Assembly (NCBI GenBank): GCA_910577785.1
Contig: CAJTNT010000028.1
Location: forward strand, 1 to 53,041
DNA from: an uncultured Lachnospiraceae bacterium
Lineage (GTDB): Bacteria > Bacillota > Clostridia > Lachnospirales > Lachnospiraceae
DNA length: 53,041 bases
Direction: 5' to 3'
A program made the position numbers and the translations under genes. Shown piece by piece: positions 46,318-53,041 of the stretch; position 1 is the first letter of the stretch, and the number at the start of each line of letters is the position of its first letter. Under the pieces are notes generated by a model, which saw only the letters and a list, made by a program, of their open reading frames with translations, did not search any database and was not told the DNA's origin.

Positions 46318-46365
46318 AATATTAAAAAGAATATAAATTAAAACCAAAAAGAAAGGAAGAAAAAA

Positions 46366-46908
46366 ATGAAAAAATTTGTATGTAGTGTATGCGGTTACGT
46401 TCACGAAGGAGATACCCCTCCAGAGAAATGTCCACAGTGCGGCGTTGGCCCGGAGAAATTTACAGAACAGAGCGGCGACATGAGCTGGGCTGCAGAACAT
46501 GTCGTAGGTGTTGCACAGGGCGTTCCAGAAGATATCCTGGAAGGACTGCGCGCAAACTTCAACGGAGAATGCGCCGAAGTAGGTATGTACTTAGCTATGG
46601 CAAGGGTTGCACATAGAGAAGGATACCCAGAAATCGGCTTATATTGGGAAAAAGCTGCTTACGAAGAGGCAGAGCATGCAGCAAAATTTGCTGAGCTGCT
46701 GGGTGAAGTCGTAACTGACAGCACCAAGAAGAACCTGGAGATGAGGGTTGAGGCTGAGAATGGCGCAACCGCTGGCAAAACTGAACTTGCAAAACGTGCA
46801 AAGGCAGAAAATCTTGACGCTATTCACGATACCGTTCATGAAATGGCCAGAGATGAGGCAAGGCATGGTAAGGCATTTGCCGGACTCCTTAAGAGATACT
46901 TCGGCTAA
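46366..46908 (+). CDS. rubrerythrin (rubredoxin-first type)
   Basis: Non-haem di-iron peroxidase that reduces hydrogen peroxide in anaerobes; 180 residues. The rubredoxin-like domain is at the N-terminus (CSVCG near 5 and CPQCG near 25), the reversed order known from Clostridia. A ferritin-like four-helix domain with the E-x-x-x-Y and E-x-x-H ligand sets follows (GECAEVGMYLAM, YEEAEHAAKF, ARDEARHGKAF). AGGAAG lies 6 bases upstream. The BFD-like ferredoxin gene starts 12 bases after the stop. Confidence 0.95.
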   Translation: MKKFVCSVCGYVHEGDTPPEKCPQCGVGPEKFTEQSGDMSWAAEHVVGVAQGVPEDILEGLRANFNGECAEVGMYLAMARVAHREGYPEIGLYWEKAAYEEAEHAAKFAELLGEVVTDSTKKNLEMRVEAENGATAGKTELAKRAKAENLDAIHDTVHEMARDEARHGKAFAGLLKRYFG

Positions 46909-46920
46909 GAGGTGGCGCAA

Positions 46921-47097
46921 ATGGATATGAATGAAACTGTATGTTTTTGCGCTGGCGTCACTGTAGGCGATATCAAAGCCGCTGTTGAAGCCGGACATAC
47001 CACACTGGAAGCAGTTCAGAACGCTACTGAAGCCGGGACACACTGTGGCGGCTGTTTGGATACAGTAGCAGAGCTGGTAAAAGAATTCACTAAATAA
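46921..47097 (+). CDS. BFD-like [2Fe-2S] protein
   Basis: A 58-residue protein with the bacterioferritin-associated-ferredoxin fold. CFC near residue 8 and HCGGC near 42 give four cysteines for a [2Fe-2S] cluster. Its place directly after rubrerythrin suggests it could feed electrons to it, though this is inference. GAGGTG lies 6 bases before the ATG. Confidence 0.88.
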   Translation: MDMNETVCFCAGVTVGDIKAAVEAGHTTLEAVQNATEAGTHCGGCLDTVAELVKEFTK

Positions 47098-47130
47098 ACC
47101 GTATCTAAAAAGAATTGTGTTTTTTCAATC

Positions 47131-47164
47131 AGGGAATGAATCAGAAATGGTTTGTTCCCTTTTT
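47131..47164 (+). terminator. terminator of the rubrerythrin operon
   Basis: GGGAATGAATC and GGTTTGTTCCC form an 11-pair stem including wobbles, followed by TTTTT. It lies 34 bases after the ferredoxin stop. The rest of 47165-47377 shows no gene that I can support. Confidence 0.8.
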
Positions 47165-47377
47165 AGTTGTCCTTTGTTACACTCCTATTCTACCTCTCCA
47201 CGGTGGAAACAAGGTTTTTCTTTTTATACCAGCTATCGCAGAGAAGTCAGAATACCCAAAAGCATAGGCAGCCGCATTTTTATATCTATAATGCCGCTGC
47301 CTGTTGTTTATTATATTGTCCGAATTGTTTTGGCAACTTAAACATATTAAATACTATTTTATTTTCTGCCATAATAG

Positions 47378-47396
47378 TGTATAATATCTATACACA
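47378..47396 (+). promoter_or_regulatory. inverted repeat over the BrnT promoter
   Basis: GTGTATA and TATACAC flank a 5-base centre, and the TATAAT box (47380-47385) falls inside. The -35 is weak. The geometry fits autorepression by the toxin-antitoxin complex. Confidence 0.55.
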
Positions 47397-47421
47397 AAAG
47401 TAAGTAGAGGAAAATGGTATA

Positions 47422-47703
47422 TTGAAATTTGAATGGGATGAAGATAAAAACGAACTAAATTTAAAGAAACACGGAATTGATTTTGAAACGGCAATGTTAG
47501 TTTTTAACGATTTACACCGTATTGAAATATATGATATGGAACACAGTATTAATGAAGACCGTTATAATACTATTGGAATGGTAAATGATGTTCTGTTTGT
47601 TGTTTATACAGAGCGAAAAGAAAACATACGTCTAATATCGGCAAGGCTTGCCACCAAAACAGAAAGGAGCATTTATTATGATACGGACAGTTACTTTGGA
47701 TAG
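47422..47703 (+). CDS. brnT: BrnT-type toxin
   Basis: Predicted type II toxin with a RelE-like ribonuclease fold; 93 residues, the family's usual size. The family signature is clear: FEWDEDKNELNLKKHGIDF, then DRYNTIGMVNDVLFVVYTER and IRLISARLATKTER. The start is a TTG at 47422 (AGAGGA upstream); no ATG fits the frame. It overlaps the antitoxin gene by 26 bases, the usual toxin-first order. Confidence 0.9.
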   Translation: MKFEWDEDKNELNLKKHGIDFETAMLVFNDLHRIEIYDMEHSINEDRYNTIGMVNDVLFVVYTERKENIRLISARLATKTERSIYYDTDSYFG

Positions 47704-47866
47704 AAACCAGAAACCTACAAAGGAACAAATCAAGCAAATAGAGGAAGCGGCAAAAAGGAAGATTGTATTTGATGATGATTCTCCCGAACTTACTCCTGCA
47801 ATGGAAAAAGCGTTTCGTTTAGCAGCAAAAAACCGCAATACACAGAGAAAAACAAACATTTCTTAA
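47678..47866 (+). CDS. short BrnA-like antitoxin
   Basis: A 62-residue protein bearing the BrnA-type DDDSPELTPAME segment. AAAGGAG lies 7-8 bases before the ATG, which sits inside the toxin gene. Classical BrnA antitoxins are longer and carry a ribbon-helix-helix part; this one ends shortly after the motif, so the DNA-binding half may be missing or of another type. Confidence 0.75.
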   Translation: MIRTVTLDRNQKPTKEQIKQIEEAAKRKIVFDDDSPELTPAMEKAFRLAAKNRNTQRKTNIS

Positions 47867-48020
47867 TTTTCATATGAATAATAAGGATAATAGGCAGCGA
47901 ATTAACCCGTTCAAGAGAAGAAATCATTTCCCCATTCAAATCTTGTATAAATGTCTGGTTCTGCTGCCTTTGCAATACAATTCCTTTTTATCCTGCTCCT
48001 GCTGCCTGTTGTTCTGCCAT
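47790..48020 (-). pseudogene. remnant of a small gene with an in-frame stop
   Basis: From ATG at 48020 (AAGGAGG 7 bases before) the frame reads MAEQQAAGAG, a TAA stop, then continues in frame as LQRQQNQTFIQDLNGEM and SSLERVNSLPIILIIHM before running antisense into the antitoxin gene. The good ribosome site and protein-like continuation suggest a decayed gene, perhaps from a mobile element. Not a recognised family. Confidence 0.4.
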
Positions 48021-48025
48021 GACAA

Positions 48026-48073
48026 AACCTCCTTAGAAATTGTCCTTTTGTTGTCCTAATTTCTAAGGAGGTT
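48026..48073. repeat. 16-bp perfect inverted repeat with 16-base loop
   Basis: Arms 48026-48041 and 48058-48073 (AACCTCCTTAGAAATT type). On the minus strand the downstream arm contains the ribosome-binding site of the remnant gene, so the site would be locked in a stem. Confidence 0.75.
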
Positions 48074-48165
48074 GATTATCGTTGTTGTTTGGATTGTCCT
48101 AAATATCGTCTTTCTCTTTTTGCATAAACCCTTGTAAATACTACAATAGTTATGTCTTAGTTTGT

Positions 48166-48197
48166 GCCCATCCCATGACACCGTTCATGAGATGGGC
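48166..48197. repeat. hairpin beyond the amidase gene
   Basis: GCCCATC-C-CATGA (48166-48178) and TCATG-A-GATGGGC (48185-48197) form a 12-pair stem with one mismatch. It lies 105 bases past the amidase stop and has no T run on the minus strand, so it is only possibly a terminator. No gene is seen in 48074-48301. Confidence 0.5.
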
Positions 48198-48301
48198 AAA
48201 GATCCATCACGATTTAACAGAAAGGTATCCGTATAAGTACAACCCCTCCATCCACCAAATATATTACTACCTCTTAATTTTTTATCTCGGCCGCAAACAA
48301 T

Positions 48302-50185
48302 TTAAGGGGCAAAATACGCATCTATGCCATTTGCAATCCCCTGTACCATCCTACCCTGGTATGCTGGGTCTGACATCAGGCGATCTTCGGCAGGATTGGT
48401 CATATATCCCATCTCAAGGATAGTCACAGGAACGCTGCACCAGTTGATGCCGCTCATTGTATCCGTCTCCCAGATGCCGCCATTCTTACATCCGCAGGCT
48501 GCCGTGAACTGTGCTAGAATCTTCTCCGATAACTTCCGGCTCTGGCTATAATATGCCCCGCAATAGACATTGGAGGAGGTTTGGCAGATTGTGATAGCGC
48601 CGCTTGCGCCCGCACTGGCAGCGCCGTTTGCATGGATGCGGATAAAGGCGTCTGCGCGTGCATTGTTGGCAATTGCCGCCCGTGCGCTGTTGCTGATATT
48701 AACCTCATGCGTTGTCCGTGTCATCAGGACTTCATAGCCGCGCCGCAGAAGTTCTTCCTGCAGCTTTAAAGCAACTTCCAGCGTCAGCTGATACTCTGGC
48801 TTGCCAGTCGCCACGCCGCTAGTACCGCTTGCAACCTTTGCTTTATAGGAAGATGCTCCAGGGCCGATTGGCTCCAAGGAACTGTCTCCTCTCCGCTGGT
48901 GTCCGGCGTCAATACAAACAAGCTTAACCTCTGGGGTTTTCACTTTCTTTGCTTTAGACCATGCGGAGTAATATTTCTTAACCTTTCCGCTTTCTTTTAC
49001 CTCTGTCAATGACCGCATGCGCACATAATAGGCTGTAGCGTTTTCCAGGCCGCTGATTTTCTTGTGGGAAACGCCTTTTTTGAGCGTTATCTTCACCGCA
49101 TTGGAAAATTTAGCGTTGTTGGCATACTGCAGCTGGTAGCCGTTGCACTGCCTGGGCTGCTTTTGAAAGCGGATGGTAAACCCCTTTTTCTCAGCAGCCA
49201 CACTGTCTATGGTTACTTTCCTGGGGCTGATTTTAAATTTTTTGACAACGCTGCCCCGATACTTGCCGCGGAAAGTAATTTTCAGCTTATGGGTTCCGAC
49301 CTTCTTTGCTTTGGCATTTTTAACCGTATAGTATTTTGTGCTGATTTTCTTGCCTTTGGCATCCAAAATTCTCACCTTTGGAGCATGCGCCTTCCCATTA
49401 TAGGTGTAAGATGTCTTGGAAATTGTAATTTTCTTAATCCGCGGAATGGCGGTCCGCTTCCTGACTTTCCCGCAGACTGTGCATTGATTGCTAATTTCCC
49501 CAGATTTTTTTGTTGTCGCCTTAACCAACTTATTCTTATATTTATGTCCAGCTGCCGAAATACTCTCTGTCTGCTGTGCCTGGCATACTTGGCAGGTATA
49601 CGTACGGGTTCCCTTCTTCACACAAGTCGCCTTGCGTGTTACTACGCCGCCATCCCATGTATGATCCGCCGTCTTAGGCAAAATGGTTTCTGCCGGATCT
49701 GTAATCTCATCCATCCCTGCCTCATCATAGAAAAGTTTGCCGCAATCCTCACAGACCCAGTATGCAAGATTGCCTTCCTCCGCACAAGTCGGCTCCTTGC
49801 GCTCTTTCTCAACCAGGGAATGCCTCTCTTCCAAGCCTGTCCTTTCTGCTCTCCTCCATACGCCCTGATCTGCAGGGACATCGGCTTTTGCTTCCTCTAC
49901 ACTGCTATCTCCAGGGACGGCTGTCTCCTGCGCTATCCTTTCTGCATTGCCATCCCCAAGGACGGCTGTTTCCTGCTTGTACTCTCCTGCCTCATCTTTT
50001 GCAGAACCTTTTTTCAGCCTCTCATATAGTGGAGAATCATTTTTTTGCTTCTCACGATTACCAGAAACACATTTTTCCATGCTGCCTTGAAACTTTCCTG
50101 CCCATGCCAGACCGTTTCCCATAGAGAGAAACAGACTCAGGCACAGCAACAGGGCCGTGATTACATGCCATATTTTATTTTTCAT
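48302..50185 (-). CDS. secreted N-acetylmuramoyl-L-alanine amidase
   Basis: Cleaves the amide bond between MurNAc and the stem peptide in the cell wall; 627 residues. A signal peptide (about 1-30) is followed by a linker. A Cys-pair-rich segment (about 130-240, WVCEDCG, YTCQVCQ, QCTVCG) comes next, then a strand-rich domain and an FN3-like domain (about 330-415). The Amidase_3 domain (about 420-627) has zinc ligands DAGH (H429), E465 and RIHAN (H518) and catalytic LEMGY (E591), all present. AGGAGG lies 8 bases before the ATG. The sialidase contains a similar Cys-pair segment. Confidence 0.92.
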   Translation of the reverse strand: MKNKIWHVITALLLCLSLFLSMGNGLAWAGKFQGSMEKCVSGNREKQKNDSPLYERLKKGSAKDEAGEYKQETAVLGDGNAERIAQETAVPGDSSVEEAKADVPADQGVWRRAERTGLEERHSLVEKERKEPTCAEEGNLAYWVCEDCGKLFYDEAGMDEITDPAETILPKTADHTWDGGVVTRKATCVKKGTRTYTCQVCQAQQTESISAAGHKYKNKLVKATTKKSGEISNQCTVCGKVRKRTAIPRIKKITISKTSYTYNGKAHAPKVRILDAKGKKISTKYYTVKNAKAKKVGTHKLKITFRGKYRGSVVKKFKISPRKVTIDSVAAEKKGFTIRFQKQPRQCNGYQLQYANNAKFSNAVKITLKKGVSHKKISGLENATAYYVRMRSLTEVKESGKVKKYYSAWSKAKKVKTPEVKLVCIDAGHQRRGDSSLEPIGPGASSYKAKVASGTSGVATGKPEYQLTLEVALKLQEELLRRGYEVLMTRTTHEVNISNSARAAIANNARADAFIRIHANGAASAGASGAITICQTSSNVYCGAYYSQSRKLSEKILAQFTAACGCKNGGIWETDTMSGINWCSVPVTILEMGYMTNPAEDRLMSDPAYQGRMVQGIANGIDAYFAP

Positions 50186-50506
50186 TGGATTTCCTCCTAA
50201 AATTTCTATGTAGATTCACTTCCAGCTTTTATAACTTTATCATCTGCAATAATCTGTCCTAAAATAGAAAAAACTTACAACACTGCAGAGCAGCAGGGTG
50301 TCCGACCCTCGCGGCATTCGTCAAATATCCATGTAAACGGCTATTTTCCTCATTACTCGCAGGAATAAAACTCTTTTATCATATTCACCATGAATATCGG
50401 CCATCACATATGTCGCCATACCAACCCCCTACACAAAAAACATCCGCTTCTCGGATATGCGTTATTTTTCCTTACCAGCAACGAACTGCACCCATATCCA
50501 GTTGGG
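50186..50506. other. intergenic region without a recognisable gene
   Basis: This stretch separates the amidase start from the ADP-ribosylglycohydrolase stop, both on the minus strand. It holds the amidase ribosome-binding site (about 50194-50199) and presumably its promoter, but no convincing -35/-10 pair, RNA or open frame was identified. Confidence 0.5.
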
Positions 50507-51286
50507 CTACTTCTGCACAGCCTGGTACAGCTCCTCATTCAAATATTTCTGCAGCAGCAAATCATCCTCGAATCCTGTCCCATGATAAAATTCTTCTGCA
50601 ATGCCGCCGCCAATGGCGCACAAGGTATCCATATCACAGGACAGGGAATAGACATTCCTTAAAAAACTTTCATAATCTTCGCTTTCCAAAAAACAGCGGA
50701 TGGCCACAGGCACGCTGCCCTGGCATGTAACATCCCAGCTGTATGTATCCCTATAACTGTTCAACTCAAATGCAACGCTGTATCTATAGGTATCTTTGGG
50801 ATAATTCTTAACGGCATAAGCAAGAATATCTGATTTCTGAGCCCCTGTCCTTGCCATATAAATGCACATAGCCGTCACCACTGCGCCTTTCATGCCCTCC
50901 GGATGGTTATGGGTACACGCTGCTGACTTTTCTGCCCATTCCATTACCTCTTGTTCCGTGCCAAAATGTTCACCAATATACGAACACCGCATGGCAGATC
51001 CATTGCCATAGCTATTGTACGCCCCCATCCCGCTATCCTGCAGCCACCGGCGGAACATGCCGCCATATCCGGCTTTGGGATATTTCCTGCCCAGCTCCCG
51101 GTAGGCATCCTCAAAAGGAGTTCCCTGCTGCACGGCCTGCTTTGCCGCCAATGTCATCACACTGTCATCCGTAAACTTGCATTTCCCTGTAAATAACTCA
51201 CATTTCTTCCAATCCAGGCTCTTTGGCCTGGAAAACTCATACTGAGAACCTGAAATATCACCTAAAATTGCTCCTATCACTGCCAT
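50507..51286 (-). CDS. ADP-ribosylglycohydrolase family protein
   Basis: A 259-residue protein of the DraG/ARH family, whose members remove ADP-ribose from proteins or small molecules. The magnesium-binding features are GAILGDISGS at the N-terminus, FTDDS (39-42) and the C-terminal SCDMDTLCAIGGGIAEEFY, which corresponds to the G-D-S/T-D-T motif with variant first residues. The target is unknown. GAGGAG lies 7 bases before the ATG at 51286; an upstream in-frame ATG has no site. The unknown 222-residue gene starts 94 bases further upstream on the same strand. Confidence 0.88.
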   Translation of the reverse strand: MAVIGAILGDISGSQYEFSRPKSLDWKKCELFTGKCKFTDDSVMTLAAKQAVQQGTPFEDAYRELGRKYPKAGYGGMFRRWLQDSGMGAYNSYGNGSAMRCSYIGEHFGTEQEVMEWAEKSAACTHNHPEGMKGAVVTAMCIYMARTGAQKSDILAYAVKNYPKDTYRYSVAFELNSYRDTYSWDVTCQGSVPVAIRCFLESEDYESFLRNVYSLSCDMDTLCAIGGGIAEEFYHGTGFEDDLLLQKYLNEELYQAVQK

Positions 51287-51379
51287 TTTCTTTCTCCTCT
51301 CTATAAAATGCGGTGTGACTCCACCATCTCCTATCATTTTCTCTCATTCCTCATAAAACCCTGTCATATGACAATGCTG

Positions 51380-52048
51380 CTATCTTCTGGCAAGTGTCTT
51401 TACAAGCTCTCTGTATCTCTTTGTATTGTTATCAATATCCTTTTGGGTAACGCCATAATATTGATAAACCTTTCTAAATGTTTTATCAAATTCTCTCATA
51501 AAGCCATTTTTTGAGCCAGATGCTGAACCGCCAATATAGCCATAATTCTTTTCAACTGTTATTCTTGACTGATTATTTCCATCACACTTTTCATATATGT
51601 GCAAATCAATGTCAAAAATATCTGGAGGAATATCTTCTGCTGCTTTCTGTCTTTGCTCTATCTGCTCCATAAAAAGTTCTATCGTTTCTTCCTTATGATT
51701 CTCAAGTTTTGGAGCTTCTGCTAAATCTCCAAGTAATTCAGGCTTATACTGCAAGATGAAAGATGCCCTCATTTGAAAATATACTGTTTTATATTCCGCT
51801 TTTGTCTTATCAACCTCTGAAAACCCTAATTCAGTTATGATATAATCGGCTACCTGTTCCATAGAATGTGGATTTGCTTTTAACAATTTGACAATCCTCT
51901 TTTTTCTCACATCATAAAGAAATTTTTGAATTTTTTGTTTGAGTGTCTGTTTTGAACTATTTCTTCCTACTATAAAAAAGGATGTCGGTTTATCATCTAC
52001 AATCACATTTACAGAACTTACTTTTTTATTTCTAAATCTATTCTTCAT
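51380..52048 (-). CDS. unknown protein upstream of the ADP-ribosylglycohydrolase
   Basis: A 222-residue basic, soluble protein with no signal or membrane segment. The N-terminus is short and Lys/Arg-rich, residues about 35-110 look helical, and the C-terminal part (about 140-222) has IDLHIYEKC and YGYIGGSASGSKNGFMREFD. I recognise no family. GGAGG lies 4 bases before the ATG. The base composition is more AT-rich than the core genes, as across this end of the window, suggesting accessory DNA. It probably shares a transcript with the ADP-ribosylglycohydrolase. Confidence 0.65.
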   Translation of the reverse strand: MKNRFRNKKVSSVNVIVDDKPTSFFIVGRNSSKQTLKQKIQKFLYDVRKKRIVKLLKANPHSMEQVADYIITELGFSEVDKTKAEYKTVYFQMRASFILQYKPELLGDLAEAPKLENHKEETIELFMEQIEQRQKAAEDIPPDIFDIDLHIYEKCDGNNQSRITVEKNYGYIGGSASGSKNGFMREFDKTFRKVYQYYGVTQKDIDNNTKRYRELVKTLARR

Positions 52049-52183
52049 AAAACCTCCAGCATCTGTCCAAAAACTATATCATCCATTGGCCTGCCCATTT
52101 TTGCAATTATATACGCTTATTGTTTGTTTTTATAGTATATCACACATTTTTCTATGGGGATAGCCATAATCTCGCCATTTCCG

Positions 52184-52232
52184 CAAAAAAAGAGGACAAA
52201 ACAATCTGTCTTTCAGAATTGCCTTATCCTCT
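52184..52232 (-). terminator. strong terminator after the decayed gene
   Basis: On the minus strand, AGAGGATAAGGCAAT pairs with ATTGTTTTGTCCTCT (15 pairs with wobbles) and runs into seven Ts. It stands 7 bases past the stop of the remnant at 52239-52408. Confidence 0.8.
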
Positions 52233-52238
52233 ATTTCC

Positions 52239-52408
52239 TTACATATTTTTCGCCAATGTTTTCAAAAATGCCGCCATCTCTGGATTGGCAAGCAGTTTCA
52301 GAAGCATTTCTTGGTCTGTCTGTGATGCTGTTTCAGCCTTTGTTATTTCTCACTTGTTCATCAGCTCTGTATCTTTATGTATGGCTTTGCTATATTTCTC
52401 TTATGCAT
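52239..52408 (-). pseudogene. decayed small gene
   Basis: Starts MHKRNIAKPYIKIQS, then shifts frame (DTELMNK) into a TGA, and continues as EITKAETASQTDQEMLLKLL to a final TAA at 52239. The continuation is protein-like and a good terminator follows, so this looks like a small gene broken by a frameshift and a stop. The family is not recognised. Confidence 0.45.
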
Positions 52409-52506
52409 GTAAAAACTTTGCCTTAACTTTCCGTGTTTCTATTTATTTGCAGATGTTTTAGTAATCTATACCTTTACAGATATATAACCTGCGAAATAAT
52501 TACTCG

Positions 52507-52788
52507 TTATTTTTCATTCCCATCATTTTTATTTTTTTCATTCCTAATCAATCCACGATAAAACAGCATAGCACAAACTGCTGATATTGTACCTGTCGCT
52601 GTCTGGTCTAAGTGAATGTCATGCATATTACAAAACATATTGATTACCATTAAAGCAACCAATACCACCACCGCTACAGCAGCTCCTTTTAATAAATGCT
52701 TCATATCTTCCTGTTTCCTTTCCAAAATAAATTTATGTACTGCAAAATAGTATACCAGAGAAAACAGCAATTTTTTCAAAAGAGTCAT
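52507..52788 (-). CDS. small membrane protein of unknown function
   Basis: About 93 residues. There is a first hydrophobic stretch (about 5-20), a second (about 35-55, GAAVAVVVLVALMVINMF) and a weaker third (about 68-82), then a charged Asn/Lys-rich tail. No family is recognised. The ATG at 52788 is used; a TTG four codons earlier is also possible, and no strong ribosome-binding site is visible for either. Confidence 0.55.
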   Translation of the reverse strand: MTLLKKLLFSLVYYFAVHKFILERKQEDMKHLLKGAAVAVVVLVALMVINMFCNMHDIHLDQTATGTISAVCAMLFYRGLIRNEKNKNDGNEK

Positions 52789-52803
52789 GAAATGCCCCAA
52801 TTC

Positions 52804-52848
52804 ATGAATAAATGCGTTTTACTTTTTACAGAACACGCACTTATTCAT
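52804..52848. repeat. 14-bp inverted repeat between divergent genes
   Basis: ATGAATAAATGCGT (52804-52817) and ACGCACTTATTCAT (52835-52848) pair with one mismatch. It sits between the small membrane protein and the gene at the right edge. It could be an operator, a hairpin or an element end. Confidence 0.6.
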
Positions 52849-52866
52849 CATTTTTGCAGGGGGTAG

Positions 52867-52895
52867 TTGATATAAAGAATGGTATAAAGTATAAT
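52867..52895 (+). promoter_or_regulatory. consensus promoter for the right-edge gene
   Basis: TTGATA (52867-52872), 17-base spacer, perfect TATAAT (52890-52895). It is 36 bases before the ATG of the partial gene. Confidence 0.75.
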
Positions 52896-52931
52896 TAAGG
52901 AAGTAACTATTGAAAGAAGGAATTTATTGAA

Positions 52932-53041
52932 ATGCTACTATCTTTTTTTCGGCTTTCCCTTGCTATCCGCAATGTATGGCCTCAGCATATGAACTTCAAA
53001 GCGTTTAGCGTACTTTATATACTGCTGTTAGTTGCTGGAAT
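52932..53041 (+). CDS. partial gene, possibly membrane protein
   Basis: The first 36 codons are visible, beginning MLLSFFRLSLAIRNVWPQ. GAAGGAA lies about 9 bases before the ATG and a consensus promoter precedes it. The visible end (FSVLYILLLVAGI) is hydrophobic and resembles a membrane segment. The gene is cut by the window edge and cannot be assigned. Confidence 0.5.
   Translation, partial: MLLSFFRLSLAIRNVWPQHMNFKAFSVLYILLLVAG

Noticed and set aside
52120..52461. A 113-codon hydrophobic plus-strand frame
   Set aside because: It runs antisense across the decayed gene and its terminator, with no ribosome-binding site.

Overview
The window looks like chromosomal DNA from a gut Lachnospiraceae (Clostridia), probably a mucin-foraging species near the Ruminococcus torques/gnavus group. 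This is inferred from gene content: host-glycan hydrolases with FIVAR and BspA-type leucine-rich tails, a clostridial large SRP RNA, rubrerythrin with an N-terminal rubredoxin domain, typical Lachnospiraceae unknown families, and strong AGGAGG ribosome-binding sites. No species marker is present.

Layout. (1) 1-260: two tandem rRNA-type promoters facing left, so a ribosomal RNA operon should begin just beyond the left edge. (2) 411-14305, minus: two giant secreted mucin-degrading enzymes, a GH33 sialidase and a GH101 endo-alpha-N-acetylgalactosaminidase. A strong promoter lies about 615 bases upstream of the GH101 gene, and the long leader carries a junction-like RNA fold. (3) 15263-24742, minus: glycogen branching enzyme, a TPR/CbxX-like ATPase, an AI-2E family transporter, a strongly structured intergenic segment (candidate ncRNA) and an aconitase-superfamily hydratase. 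(4) 24860-31156, minus: sensor kinase, response regulator and a cell-wall-targeted polysaccharide deacetylase. (5) 31196-40149, minus: a coiled-coil protein, CvpA, a DUF5711-like propeller protein, a membrane LysM protein with an MPN-like cytoplasmic domain, then recR, ybaB, dnaX and pfkA. (6) 40372-47097, mostly plus: tRNA-Ser(CGA), a lipoprotein, a repeat-bearing DUF6128-like protein, a GNAT acetyltransferase (minus), tadA, SRP RNA, an Ig-like surface protein (minus), and a peroxide-stress cluster (PerR-like regulator, rubrerythrin, BFD-like ferredoxin). (7) 47378-53041: a more AT-rich accessory tail with a BrnT/BrnA-type toxin-antitoxin pair, two decayed small genes, a cell-wall amidase, an ADP-ribosylglycohydrolase, unknown genes and a gene cut by the right edge.

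How the parts fit. The sialidase would uncap sialylated O-glycans and the GH101 enzyme would then release core-1 disaccharide. The deacetylase, amidase, LysM protein and sensor pair suggest cell-envelope maintenance and sensing. dnaX-ybaB-recR is the conserved recombination/replication cluster. In Bacillus tadA and the SRP RNA gene sit beside it; here they lie a few kb away on the other strand.

The less ordinary signals are the GH101 leader fold, the structured segment at about 22200-22430, the LysM protein whose MPN-like fold lacks its metal ligands, the ATPase with an altered Walker B, paired TACA-N2-TGTA operators, and the small remnant-rich region near the BrnTA pair. Assignments come from reading motifs by eye; no database search was run.
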